Shown: piece after piece, positions 8,391 to 17,010 of the stretch | How positions within the stretch are numbered: the stretch's first letter is position 1 | How the letters are laid out: every line of letters begins with the position of its first letter | Source of the DNA: Mycobacterium malmoense | GTDB taxonomy: Bacteria > Actinomycetota > Actinomycetes > Mycobacteriales > Mycobacteriaceae | Length of the DNA: 64,000 nt | Direction: 5' to 3' | NCBI RefSeq assembly: GCF_019645855.1 | Contig: NZ_CP080999.1 | Location: 3,720,001-3,784,000 of the forward strand | The notes under the pieces: model-generated | What the model was told of the DNA's origin: nothing | Seen by the model: only the letters and a program-made list of their open reading frames with translations | Database searches by the model: none | Position numbers and translations under genes: made by a program

Positions 8391-9413
8391 CGCGACGACG
8401 GGCTCGAGCTCGTCGGGCGTCGCGCCATGCATGATCACCGCGTCTGCCCCGTAGTCGAATTCCCCGCGGATGCGGTCCACGCAGTGTTGGGCCGACCCGG
8501 TGGCCGACGGTTCCAGCCATTCGTCGGGAATCAGCGTCGCGATGTGCTCGATCTGCTCGGGCGTGGCCTTGTGATCGATCCCGCCCGGGATCGATGTCAC
8601 CACCGGATCTTCCCGAAACCGTTGCAGCACAGCGGGATCCCAGTCGTTGGTCCGCACTAACAGATCGCCGTACCCCTGCAGGTAGGTGGCCAGGCGCGCG
8701 ACGGTCTTCTTCAGCCGCAATTGCTCGGGAAGGTGATCGCCGACGGTGGCGAAGCACGACCACACCCGCACGCTGTCGGGGTCGCGGCCCGCCTTTTCCG
8801 CGGCGGTCTTGACGGTCTGCACGCAGCGCCGCAACGTCTCCGGCGTGAAGTAGGTGTGCAGGATGACGTCGTCGAACACCCGGCCGCCAAGGGCGAGCGT
8901 GTTGGGCCCGAAGGCCACCAGCGCCAAGCGAATGTCTTCGTCGAAGTCCGGGTCCAGGAACAGGATGGGATATTTGCCCATCGGGCCGTCGTGGTTGACG
9001 ATCACCTCGCCGCGCCACAGCCGGCGCATGACGTGGGCCCAGTCCTCCATCTGCGCGGTGGTGACCGCCGGAATGCCGAACGCGCCGTAGATGGCGGCGA
9101 TGCCGCGGCCGATGCCCAGCGTGAACCGGCCGCCGGACAGGCGGTGCAGGGTGGTCGCCCATGACGCGGTGATCAGCGGGTGGCGGGTGTTGTGATTGGT
9201 TGCGGCGGTGGCGATCTGCATCCGGGTGGTCACCGCGCATGCGGCCCCGGCGAGCGACGACGCTTCCTTGACGTTCCAGCGTTCGGAGATGAATGCGGTG
9301 CCGAAGCCCAGCTCCTCGCCGCGGCGGGCCTCGTCCATCAACGTTGCCGGCCCGTCACCACCGGCCCCGGCCAGCAGGTAGTAGCCCAGTTCGTCGAGCG
9401 TGCGATCGGTCAA
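8370..9413 (-). CDS. LLM-class F420-dependent oxidoreductase (TTG start)
   Basis: A 347-residue LLM-family protein of a different subgroup from the copies at 5.6 and 14.7 kb. Motifs include GYYLLAGAGGDGPATLMDEARRGE near the start, TAATNHNTRHPLITA, GGRFTLGIGRGIAAIYGAFGIP and DAVIMHGATPDEL near the end. It is expected to use F420 and to act on a small carbonyl or alcohol. The start is TTG at 9413: GGAG lies seven bases upstream, and the codon overlaps the stop of the hydrolase gene (TTGA). It is last in an NTF2-like - hydrolase - LLM operon. Its 3' end carries a tandem 25-bp duplication. Confidence 0.82.
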   Translation of the reverse strand: MTDRTLDELGYYLLAGAGGDGPATLMDEARRGEELGFGTAFISERWNVKEASSLAGAACAVTTRMQIATAATNHNTRHPLITASWATTLHRLSGGRFTLGIGRGIAAIYGAFGIPAVTTAQMEDWAHVMRRLWRGEVIVNHDGPMGKYPILFLDPDFDEDIRLALVAFGPNTLALGGRVFDDVILHTYFTPETLRRCVQTVKTAAEKAGRDPDSVRVWSCFATVGDHLPEQLRLKKTVARLATYLQGYGDLLVRTNDWDPAVLQRFREDPVVTSIPGGIDHKATPEQIEHIATLIPDEWLEPSATGSAQHCVDRIRGEFDYGADAVIMHGATPDELEPVVAAYRAGA

Positions 9414-10570
9414 TTCACCACTCCTTGTAGGAATCGCTCGGTGACCCGCTGCACGCGCCGGGAGAACACGTGACCGACGTGGCCGCCGTCGTACCAGTAC
9501 AGCCGGCCGCCCCAGCGCTCCTGCAACGCAACGGCGGGCTCGCGCATCGCCATTCGGTCGTGCCACGCCCCGACGATGAGCCGGCGCTGCGGCGGCGGCG
9601 CCGGGTCGACTTTGAGCGGATCGATCACCGAGGTCAGCTTCGAGACCTCTGGGGATTCCAACAGCTCCCGGAATTCGGCGCGGGATGGCCCCCACCGCGC
9701 CAGGTGTCGCGCGATCATCGCGTTGAGCCCCAGGATCGGGGTGTACAGCGCCACCGCGTCGATCCGCCGCTCGAGGTGGGATACCAGCGCGGCCACCGGG
9801 GTGCCCATCGAAATCCCAGCCACCACAACGGCGGCGGCCTGCGGCTGTACCCACCGCACGACGGCGCGCACCTCCGACACCGCGCGCATCATGCCCGCGA
9901 CGTTGCCCAGTGGGTCCACGTCGGGATAGGCCGGCCATTCGCGGCGCCGGCAGCCGTGACCGGGCTGCACCGGCATCGCGACGTTGAAGCCCAGCTGGTG
10001 ATGGATTCGCCCGATTCTGGACAGCAACAGGTCTTCGGCGCCGCCCTGACCGGCGCCGTGGACCCATACCAGCCACGGCCTCGGGCCGTCGCCGTGCCGA
10101 CACAGGTGCACCACCGCCCGCGCAGGGCCGCCCAGGCCATCGGCCTCCAGGGTCGCCGGCAGCCCGGGGTCGTGTTCGAACCTCATCCGCTCGTACGCCA
10201 GTCCGGCGATGCGGTGCCGCCGTATCGACTTGGGGTGCAATGGTTTTGGATCGGCATGGGCACGGTCGATGCCCAGCGTCGACAATTCCTCGGCCGCCGC
10301 GGCGCACGAGCCCAATGGGCGCATCGCTTCCGGGGTCCCGGCCAGCAGCGAAAAGCCGCTCAGCACAAGCTCGTCCAGCATCACCTCGCCGAATTGGCGC
10401 ACCCCGCGTGGTGACGCCGGGACCCAACCGGTGGAGTCGTTGAGACCGGCCACCGTGCGCGGCAGCAGCATCGCCAGCTCGCGGGCCAGCCCCCTGGTGA
10501 CGCCCAACCCGCGTGTCGCCCACGACATGCCGGGCACCGGTCTGTGGGCGTCGGCTTCAGCCATCGTCAC
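9410..10570 (-). CDS. Alpha/beta hydrolase
   Basis: A 386-residue alpha/beta hydrolase with a long N-terminal region of about 170 residues. A PWLVWVHGAGQGG oxyanion-type turn precedes the nucleophile elbow GISMG near residue 250. The remaining triad candidates are Asp in GAWHDRMAM and His in DGGHVGHV near the C-terminus. It probably hydrolyses an ester, thioester or C-C bond of a pathway intermediate. The start is GTG at 10570 or ATG at 10564; both overlap the end of the upstream NTF2-like gene, and the downstream LLM start overlaps its stop, so all three are co-transcribed. Confidence 0.8.
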   Translation of the reverse strand: MTMAEADAHRPVPGMSWATRGLGVTRGLARELAMLLPRTVAGLNDSTGWVPASPRGVRQFGEVMLDELVLSGFSLLAGTPEAMRPLGSCAAAAEELSTLGIDRAHADPKPLHPKSIRRHRIAGLAYERMRFEHDPGLPATLEADGLGGPARAVVHLCRHGDGPRPWLVWVHGAGQGGAEDLLLSRIGRIHHQLGFNVAMPVQPGHGCRRREWPAYPDVDPLGNVAGMMRAVSEVRAVVRWVQPQAAAVVVAGISMGTPVAALVSHLERRIDAVALYTPILGLNAMIARHLARWGPSRAEFRELLESPEVSKLTSVIDPLKVDPAPPPQRRLIVGAWHDRMAMREPAVALQERWGGRLYWYDGGHVGHVFSRRVQRVTERFLQGVVN

Positions 10571-11006
10571 CGCTGATCTTCAGGATGGTCCGGGTCAGAC
10601 GCAGGGTCTTGATCCGCCAGGCGCCGCCTTGCTTTTCGTACGTCTCGTGGTAGTGGCCGGCGCCGTGCAGCTCGCGGCCGTCGCCGAAGATGAGCAGGTC
10701 CTCCATCGCCCAGATGCCGGTCGCGGTGGTGGGCGAGGTCAGCGCGATCTCCGGGGTGTGGCAGTGGTGCATGGTGGCGAGGTTCTCCAGGCCGCCCATC
10801 ACCATCGGAACGAAGTTGTCGACGCCCTCGATCGGCGGCGCGGTCATCGGGTCGGCCCCGCCGGTGGAGACCGCCATGTCCAGGGTGACGACCACGTCGG
10901 TGGTGAACACGCCGCGCCAGGACTCGACGTCTTTGGTGTCCAGGAACCGGCAGTAGCGCGCCTTGAGCTGCCGGATCGCTTCCAGCTCGTCAGCCGCTCC
11001 AGTCAT
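10557..11006 (-). CDS. NTF2-like (SnoaL-type) protein
   Basis: A 149-residue NTF2-like protein. The opening helices (ADELEAIRQLKARYCRFLDTKD) and VFTTDVVVTLDM are typical of SnoaL_4-type enzymes, a fold used for ketosteroid isomerases, dehydratases and cyclases. His residues in MHHCHTPEI and in ELHGAGHYHETY could line the pocket. The role is probably isomerisation or dehydration of a ring intermediate, which is inference. AAGGAG four bases before the ATG supports the start. It is the first gene of an operon divergent from the Rieske oxygenase, with a TACTGTAA element between them. Confidence 0.78.
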   Translation of the reverse strand: MTGAADELEAIRQLKARYCRFLDTKDVESWRGVFTTDVVVTLDMAVSTGGADPMTAPPIEGVDNFVPMVMGGLENLATMHHCHTPEIALTSPTTATGIWAMEDLLIFGDGRELHGAGHYHETYEKQGGAWRIKTLRLTRTILKISGDDG

Positions 11007-11046
11007 TTGACTCCTTGTCGCGCATCGGCCGAACTGCTGAAATCTA

Positions 11047-11054
11047 TACTGTAA
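11047..11054. promoter_or_regulatory. TACTGTAA element, NTF2-like/Rieske divergent promoter
   Basis: TACTGTAA lies in the 83-base gap between the NTF2-like gene (start 11006) and the Rieske oxygenase gene (start 11090). It is the same core as at 6628, 18594, 32449 and 41239. The gap is short enough for one bound regulator to control both directions. Confidence 0.5.
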
Positions 11055-11089
11055 CGAATTTAGTATCCATGAACCCGGGAGGCGCCGCC

Positions 11090-12100
11090 GTGAGAGTCCC
11101 CTTCACCTGGAAGGTCACCGGGTGGTTCATGGTCGGGTGGTCCCCGGAATTTCCGGTCGGCGAGACCCGGCCCTTGCATTATTTCGGCGAGGACCTAGTC
11201 GCCTACCGCGATGACCAAGGTGAACTGCACATCCTGGAGGCACACTGCAAACACCTGGGCGCACACATCGGCCACGGCGGCACCGTGGTCGACGACTGCG
11301 TCGAGTGCCCCTTTCACGGGTGGCGCTGGGGTCCCGACGGCACCAACCGATACATCCCGTATCAACCCGACCGGCCCAACCGCGCGCTGCGGCTGCGGGT
11401 GTTCCCGGTGGTCGAGCAGTACGACTGCGTCTTCGTCTGGCACCACCCGCACGGCATGCAGCCGCAATGGGAAATGCCGGACATCTTCACCTCGTTCCCG
11501 CAGTTCGAGACCGATCCCGCCGCGTATTACCGGCCGTACCCGGAGTTCTCCCGGCTCGCCGAGGGCGAACCGGTGCACCCCCAGATCGTGGCGGAAAACG
11601 GGCCGGACAGTGCCCATTTCCGCTACGTGCACCACGCGACGGTGACACCGAGGATGCTCGACTGGAAGATCGTCGACCAAGAGTGGCGCTTCCTCACCGG
11701 CTGGCCGGATGCCGGCAGCGACGATCCCGACAAGATGGCGCTGCGGATCCACAGCCACATGTTCGGGCTCGGCGGCGCCATCAGCGCGTTCGAAGGCGCA
11801 TCGGACCATCGGCTGATCTTCGCCTGCACACCCGTCGACGACGCCAGCTCCAACATGTTCTACTCGATTTGGTGGCCGCGAAACCCCGGCGACACCTCTG
11901 ACGCGCCACCCGAACACCTGCGCGAGCGCGTCGAGCGGCAGCACCTCAGCACGGTGTGGGACGACCTGAACATCTGGCGCTACCAGCGCTACGTCGAGCT
12001 TCCCGCGCTGTCCAGGGTGGACGCGAAACCGTATATGGCGCTGCGGAAGTGGGCGACGCAGTTCTATGACATCCCGCCGGGGGCTACCGCGTCGGCATGA
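11090..12100 (+). CDS. KshA-like Rieske [2Fe-2S] oxygenase, terminal component
   Basis: A 336-residue Rieske non-haem iron oxygenase. The cluster ligands are seen in CKHLGAHIG and CVECPFHGW (Cys-X-His and Cys-X2-His), and the mononuclear iron site in NGPDSAHFRYVHH. The arrangement resembles 3-ketosteroid 9-alpha-hydroxylase KshA, but the protein is somewhat shorter than KshA and the substrate may differ. No ferredoxin-reductase partner (KshB type) is in the window. I chose GTG at 11090, with GGGAGG seven bases upstream, over the in-frame ATG at 11069, which lacks a ribosome site. Its stop overlaps the next gene by four bases. Confidence 0.87.
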   Translation: MRVPFTWKVTGWFMVGWSPEFPVGETRPLHYFGEDLVAYRDDQGELHILEAHCKHLGAHIGHGGTVVDDCVECPFHGWRWGPDGTNRYIPYQPDRPNRALRLRVFPVVEQYDCVFVWHHPHGMQPQWEMPDIFTSFPQFETDPAAYYRPYPEFSRLAEGEPVHPQIVAENGPDSAHFRYVHHATVTPRMLDWKIVDQEWRFLTGWPDAGSDDPDKMALRIHSHMFGLGGAISAFEGASDHRLIFACTPVDDASSNMFYSIWWPRNPGDTSDAPPEHLRERVERQHLSTVWDDLNIWRYQRYVELPALSRVDAKPYMALRKWATQFYDIPPGATASA

Positions 12101-12729
12101 CAACACCATTGGCCGAGCTCGCCGCGCCCGGGCACACCGCGATCGTCACCCAGGAGTGCCAGGGCGCGGTCGTCGGCCCGCACGCCGGGCTGGCGCTGCT
12201 CGCCGACGAGGCGCGCCGGGTCGCGCTGCCGAACATCGTGCGGCTGTTGCCGGCGGCGCGAGCGGCCGGGGTGCGCGTCGTGCACTGCCTGGTGCGGCGG
12301 CGGCCCGACGGGTTGGGCTCCAACCACAACGCCAAGATCTTCAGCCGGGGCCGCGGCCCCGGAAAAGGCTCCGTCGACATCGCTCCCGGCACTGCCGGGG
12401 CCGCGCTGCTACCCGAACTAGGGCCCGAACCAAGCGATCTGGTCCTGAGCCGGTGGCATGGCGTCGGACCGATGGGCGGCACCGACCTCGACGCCGTGCT
12501 GCGAAACCTCGGGGTGTCCACCATTGTCGTGGTCGGCGTCTCGCTGAACATCGCGATCCCCAACGTCGTCATGGACGCGGTCAACGCCGCCTATCACGTC
12601 ATCGTCCCAAAGGACGCCGTCGCCGGCATACCCGCCGAATATGGCGCCGCCGTCATCGCCAACACGCTGTCGCTGCTGGCGACCATCACCACGACCGACG
12701 ATCTGCTCCGGGCGTGGACGCGGCCATGA
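12097..12729 (+). CDS. Isochorismatase-like (cysteine hydrolase fold) protein lacking the catalytic Cys
   Basis: A 210-residue protein of the isochorismatase/nicotinamidase fold. The first beta strand AIVTQECQGAVVG holds the position normally occupied by the catalytic Asp, here T-Q-E. The usual cysteine position after the cis-peptide turn reads GVSLNIAIPN, with no Cys. It therefore may not be a classical amidohydrolase; similar Cys-less relatives exist and their reactions are mostly unknown. The ATG at 12097 overlaps the Rieske oxygenase stop (ATGA), so the two proteins are probably made together. A large hairpin follows it. Confidence 0.75.
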   Translation: MTTPLAELAAPGHTAIVTQECQGAVVGPHAGLALLADEARRVALPNIVRLLPAARAAGVRVVHCLVRRRPDGLGSNHNAKIFSRGRGPGKGSVDIAPGTAGAALLPELGPEPSDLVLSRWHGVGPMGGTDLDAVLRNLGVSTIVVVGVSLNIAIPNVVMDAVNAAYHVIVPKDAVAGIPAEYGAAVIANTLSLLATITTTDDLLRAWTRP

Positions 12730-12748
12730 CCGCCCCGAGTTGGTTGCG

Positions 12749-12806
12749 CGAGCAGACGCAGAATCGCACCGCGCAAGGCTTGCGCGTGCGATTCTGCGTC
12801 TGCTCG
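12749..12806. repeat. Dispersed palindrome, copy A
   Basis: Perfect 21-base arms at 12749-12769 and 12786-12806 begin CGAGCAGACGCAGAATCGCA. The loop between is itself an inverted repeat (CGCGCAAG/CTTGCGCG). The element sits in the 91-base gap before the FadD start at 12821, just upstream of its ribosome site, so it could terminate or attenuate transcription between the hydrolase-fold gene and fadD. Related elements are at 19853 and 39345. Confidence 0.75.
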
Positions 12807-12820
12807 GCGGAAAGGAAATA

Positions 12821-14476
12821 GTGGACAGCACAACGCAATTCACGGTGCCCGCCGTCGCGGAGGGCGTCGCCGCCGCGATCCCCGACCGCGACCTGGTGAT
12901 CCGGGGTGAACGGCGCTACAGCTACGCCCAGGTCATCGAGCGGTCGAACCGGCTCGCTGCGTATCTGCACTCGCGGGGACTGGGGTGCCACACCGAGCGA
13001 TCCGCGCTCGCCGGCCACGAGGTGGGCCAGGACCTGCTTGGCCTCTACGCGTACAACGGAAACGAATTCGTCGAGGCGCTGCTGGGCAGCTTCCAAGCGC
13101 GCGTGGCCCCCTTCAACGTCAACTACCGGTACGTCAAAAACGAGCTGCAGTATCTGCTGACGGACTCCGGGGCGACCGCCCTGCTCTACCATGCCGCGTT
13201 CGCGCCACGGGTGGCCGAGATCCTGCCGGACCTGCCGCGGCTGCGCGTGCTGATTCAGATCGCCGACGACTCGGGCAACGAGTTGCTCGACGGCGCAGTG
13301 GATTACGAGGCCGCCCTGGAACCCAGTTCGCCGAAACCTCCCGCGGTGCGGCACTCACCCGATGACCTGTACGTCCTCTACACCGGTGGCACGACGGGGA
13401 TGCCGAAGGGGGTGCTGTGGCGCCAGCACGACATCTTCATGACGTCCTTCGGCGGGCGGAACCTCATGACCGGCGAGCCCTTTGGCTCCGTCGATGAGAT
13501 CGTGGCCGGGGCGGTCGGGGGCCCGGGAACCAAGCTGATGATCTTGCCGCCGCTGATCCACGGCGCGGCCCAGTGGAGCGTGATGACGGCGATCACCACC
13601 GGGCAGTCCGTCGTTTTCCCTTCGGTCGTCGACCATTTGGATGCCGAGGACGTCGTGCGCACCATCGAGCGTGAGCGGGTGACGGTGGTGACGGTGGTCG
13701 GTGATGCGATGGCCCGACCGCTGGTGGCCGCCATCGAGAAGGGCATCGCGGACGTGTCGTCGTTGGCCGTGGTCGCCAATGGCGGCGCGCTGCTGACGCC
13801 GTTCGTCAAGCAACGCTTGATCGAAGCGCTGCCGAACGCCGTCGTCGTCGACGGCGTCGGATCGTCGGAGACAGGGGCGCAGATGCACCACATGTCGTTG
13901 TCGGGGGCGGTATCGACCGGCACCTTCAACGCCGGACCCGACACGTTCGTCGCGACCGAAGACCTGTCGTCGATTTTACGGCCGGGTCACGGCGGGATCG
14001 GCTGGCTCGCGCAGCGGGGCTACGTTCCGCTGGGCTACAAGGGCGATGCGACCAAGACCGCCAAGACCTTCCCGGTGATCGAAGGGGTGCGCTACGCGGT
14101 ACCCGGCGACCGCGCGCGCCACCGCGCCGACGGCGCGATCGAGCTGTTGGGCCGCGATTCGGTGACCATCAATTCCGGCGGTGAGAAGATCTTCGTCGAG
14201 GAGGTCGAGACGGCGATCGCGTCGCATCCGGCGGTGGCCGACGTGGTGGTCGCCGGGCGCCCGAGCGAGCGCTGGGGCCAGGAGGTCGTCGCCGTGGTCG
14301 CGCTCGCCGAGGGCGCCCACGCCGACGCCGACGACCTGGTCGCGCACGCGGCAAAGTCGTTGGCCCGCTACAAACTTCCCAAGGCGGTCGTGTTCCGTGC
14401 GGTGATCGAGCGCAGCCCGTCGGGCAAGGCCGACTACCGGTGGGCGCGCGAGCAGGCCGGACAGGGGAATTCGTAA
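12821..14476 (+). CDS. Acyl-CoA synthetase, FadD19-like
   Basis: A 551-residue class I adenylate-forming enzyme that should activate a carboxylic acid to its CoA thioester. The ATP loop YTGGTTGMPKG is near residue 185, GSSETG near 350, the hinge LLGRDSVTINSGGEK near 440 and the C-terminal lysine in SPSGKADYRWA. The sequence after the N-terminal domain, FNVNYRYVKNELQYLL, is close to FadD19, which activates the branched C24 sterol side chain. A short HTERSALAGHEVGQD insertion is shared with the FadD at 23050. The start is GTG at 12821 behind AAAGGA. It follows the Rieske and isochorismatase-fold genes on the same strand. Confidence 0.87.
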   Translation: MDSTTQFTVPAVAEGVAAAIPDRDLVIRGERRYSYAQVIERSNRLAAYLHSRGLGCHTERSALAGHEVGQDLLGLYAYNGNEFVEALLGSFQARVAPFNVNYRYVKNELQYLLTDSGATALLYHAAFAPRVAEILPDLPRLRVLIQIADDSGNELLDGAVDYEAALEPSSPKPPAVRHSPDDLYVLYTGGTTGMPKGVLWRQHDIFMTSFGGRNLMTGEPFGSVDEIVAGAVGGPGTKLMILPPLIHGAAQWSVMTAITTGQSVVFPSVVDHLDAEDVVRTIERERVTVVTVVGDAMARPLVAAIEKGIADVSSLAVVANGGALLTPFVKQRLIEALPNAVVVDGVGSSETGAQMHHMSLSGAVSTGTFNAGPDTFVATEDLSSILRPGHGGIGWLAQRGYVPLGYKGDATKTAKTFPVIEGVRYAVPGDRARHRADGAIELLGRDSVTINSGGEKIFVEEVETAIASHPAVADVVVAGRPSERWGQEVVAVVALAEGAHADADDLVAHAAKSLARYKLPKAVVFRAVIERSPSGKADYRWAREQAGQGNS

Positions 14477-14593
14477 CGGGCTCATCGGCATGAGCGTCGG
14501 ATGGCTCGGTTTGGTGTTCACATAGGCCGCGGTGGGCCAAGGTGGCGCGTCAATCCCCAGGTGTCACATCGGTAACTAGCCGGCACACCGACG

Positions 14594-14651
14594 TGCCCGC
14601 CTCTGCGCGACAACGCAAGCGGCGCAACGGATTGTCGCTATGAGGCGGGCA
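14594..14651. terminator. Palindrome family 2, copy 1 (convergent terminator)
   Basis: Outer arms TGCCCGCCTC (14594-14603) and GAGGCGGGCA (14642-14651) are in register with inner arms GCGACAA (14607-14613) and TTGTCGC (14632-14638). It lies in the 252-base gap between the convergent fadD and LLM genes. A nearly identical copy is at 60286-60334 between another convergent pair. No gene is seen in the rest of the gap. Confidence 0.6.
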
Positions 14652-14728
14652 GAAGAGTACGTGCCTCCGACGCCGAGACGCGAGTGACACATGTGACCAC
14701 CACGACGTCTCCGCTATGTTGAAAGTTT

Positions 14729-15784
14729 CTAGCGCCGTGCCCCAGAACTGTCGTCCTGGCGCAACTTTGCGACGACCCCCGCGACCACGTCCGACGGGAG
14801 GGCCGCCGGAAACGCCGGCATCACACGGTCGACCAGGCCATGACACCGGGCTCGTAGCGCGGCGGCGAGTTCGTCGACTGGAGCGACTACCGCGAAGGCG
14901 CCCAGCACCTCGTCGTCGATCAGCGCGCCCATGGCGTCCCATTCACCGCGCCGGGACAACCGGTGCAGCTCGGTGTGCAGCTCGCCCCAGCCGTGCAAAT
15001 CGAGCACCCTGTGGTAAGCCGGTGTCGACCCGTAGAAGGCGATCTGCTTTCTGGTGGCTACGGCGGCGGCGGTCATCTCGGATTCGGTTCGCCCCGTCAC
15101 GACAAACACCGGGCAGGACACCGCGACATCACCGCGCCCGCGACCGGACCGCCGCATGCCGGCAAGCAGTGCCGGCAGGGTCACCTCGTCCATGTACCGG
15201 CGGGTGGTGAACGCGTGGGCGATCAGGCCGTCGGCGACCTCACCACACATCCGGGTCATGGCTTCGCCGACGGCCGCCACGAATACCTTTGGCAGCGAAC
15301 ACGATAGCGGCTCGGGGGTAAACATCGGCGTCATGAGTTTGTGCGCGTAGAAATCACCCTCGAAGCTCAGCCGGGATCCGGCTTGCCAGCAGTCCCAGAT
15401 GGCGCGCAGCGCCAGGACGAACTCGCGCATCCGCCGCACCGGCTGGCTCCAGGGCATGCTGAAGCGCTTCTCGATGTGGGCCTGGACCTGGGTACCCAGG
15501 CCGAGGATGAACCGGCCGTTCGAATACGACTGAAGGTCCCACGCGACCGTGGCGACGGTCATGGGGTTGCGCGCGAACGCTACCGCGACGCCGGTGCCCA
15601 ATTCGATCGTCGACGTGTGCTCGGCCGCCAGCAACATGGGCAAAAAGGGATCGTGGCTGATCTCACCGCACCAACATCCGTCGTAGCGCCGCCGCTCGAG
15701 CGCGGCCGCGGCCCCCGGCACGCGCGCAAGATCCATGGGGATGCCCCCATCGATCTTGATTGCGGCAGTTGACATTGCCGTCAT
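14729..15784 (-). CDS. LLM-class F420-dependent oxidoreductase (copy 2)
   Basis: A 351-residue paralogue of the LLM protein at 5595-6617, sharing IKIDGGIP-type starts, AAEHTS, LELGT/IELGT, HIEKRFSMPWS, TPMFTPEP and KQIAFYGSTPAY. It probably catalyses the same type of F420-linked step on a related intermediate. The ATG at 15784 overlaps the P450 stop (ATGA); a second ATG at 15775 is possible and neither has a clear ribosome site, so translation is likely coupled. It is the last gene of the ALDH-P450-LLM operon. Confidence 0.85.
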   Translation of the reverse strand: MTAMSTAAIKIDGGIPMDLARVPGAAAALERRRYDGCWCGEISHDPFLPMLLAAEHTSTIELGTGVAVAFARNPMTVATVAWDLQSYSNGRFILGLGTQVQAHIEKRFSMPWSQPVRRMREFVLALRAIWDCWQAGSRLSFEGDFYAHKLMTPMFTPEPLSCSLPKVFVAAVGEAMTRMCGEVADGLIAHAFTTRRYMDEVTLPALLAGMRRSGRGRGDVAVSCPVFVVTGRTESEMTAAAVATRKQIAFYGSTPAYHRVLDLHGWGELHTELHRLSRRGEWDAMGALIDDEVLGAFAVVAPVDELAAALRARCHGLVDRVMPAFPAALPSDVVAGVVAKLRQDDSSGARR

Positions 15785-17010
15785 CGCGAACGCGACACGC
15801 CGGTTCGCGGCACGCCGCGGACCGGCACGTTGCTCCAGCCCGCCACGTTCTGCATGTTGACCCGCTTGCAGCCCGCCCAATCGACCCCGTAACGGGGCAT
15901 GAAATCCAGCATCCGGTCCAGCGCGATCGCGCTCTCCATGCGCGCCAGGGCGGCGCCGAGGCAGCTGTGGATGCCGTAGCCGAGGCCCAGATTCTGCGCC
16001 TGAGTACGGTCACGATCGATGTCGAAGGCGTCGGGATCGGTCCACGCCAACGGATCCCGGTTGGCCGAACCGCCGACCAGGAACACCGGTTTGCCGGCGG
16101 GGATCGTCACCCCGTGCAGCGTGACCGCACGCAACGAGCATCGCACGTTGTACTGCGCGGGCGCCTCGTAACGCAGCAGCTCCTCGACGGCCAGCGGGAT
16201 CTTGCCGCGGTCGTCGAGCAGTTTCTGCCACTGGTCCGGATTCTTCGCGAACACCACCGCGGCGTTGCCCAGCAGTTTGGTCACAGTCTCGGCGCCGGCA
16301 CCACCCAATAGCGTGGCGAATTCGGTGATTTCGACGTTGTCGAGCGGCGTCATCTCGCCGTTGTCGCGTTCGATCTCCGATTCGATCAGCTTGCTCAGCA
16401 GATCGTCGCCCAGATTCTCGCGGCGTTGCTTGATGAGCCGGTAATAGTAGATGGCCATGTCGACGGCCGACTTTTGACCAGCCTCGCTCATCTCGACCTC
16501 ACCGGGGCCGCGGTGCAGCAGGTCGTCGATCCACAGCCGGATCTGTTGGCGATCGTCCTCCGGCACGCCCTGCAGCCTGGCCATCACGTCGACGGGAAAC
16601 AGCGCCGAGAAGTCCTGAACGAAGTCGAAACCTTCCGGATTCACCGCCGACAGGTGCTTGTCGATGACGTCGGCGACCAACGGCCGCAACGCCTGAATCG
16701 CGCGCGGAGTGAACACCTTGTTCAACAGGCCACGCATGCGGCGGTGCGCGGGCGGGTCCATGGCGATGATCGATCCGTGCTCGGTCACGTGGCCCTTGCG
16801 CACCTGGGCGAGGTCCACCCCGTAGGCCGACGAGTAGGTCTCATGGTCCTTGAACGCGGCGGCCACGTCCTCGTGGCGGGTCAGGGCGTAGAAGTCGTAC
16901 TCCTGGCTGTAATAGACGGGAGCTTCCTCACGCATCCGGCGGTAGGTCTCGTAAGGACTGTTGAAGAAATCCTCGGAGAACGGGTCGAAAAGCACCGTGG
17001 CGGTGGTCAT
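15781..17010 (-). CDS. Cytochrome P450 (second of two)
   Basis: A 409-residue P450. The I-helix segment reads LLGGAGAETVTKL, with the conserved acidic-Thr pair, and the haem loop GLGYGIHSCLG has its thiolate Cys near 350. The usual Phe at the start of the haem loop is Leu. The ExxR pair is in EELLR. It is only loosely related to the P450 at 4.4 kb, so the two probably oxidise different positions. It overlaps by four bases both the aldehyde dehydrogenase upstream and the LLM gene downstream. This order suggests oxidation of a methyl or alcohol through an aldehyde to an acid. Confidence 0.9.
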   Translation of the reverse strand: MTTATVLFDPFSEDFFNSPYETYRRMREEAPVYYSQEYDFYALTRHEDVAAAFKDHETYSSAYGVDLAQVRKGHVTEHGSIIAMDPPAHRRMRGLLNKVFTPRAIQALRPLVADVIDKHLSAVNPEGFDFVQDFSALFPVDVMARLQGVPEDDRQQIRLWIDDLLHRGPGEVEMSEAGQKSAVDMAIYYYRLIKQRRENLGDDLLSKLIESEIERDNGEMTPLDNVEITEFATLLGGAGAETVTKLLGNAAVVFAKNPDQWQKLLDDRGKIPLAVEELLRYEAPAQYNVRCSLRAVTLHGVTIPAGKPVFLVGGSANRDPLAWTDPDAFDIDRDRTQAQNLGLGYGIHSCLGAALARMESAIALDRMLDFMPRYGVDWAGCKRVNMQNVAGWSNVPVRGVPRTGVSRSR

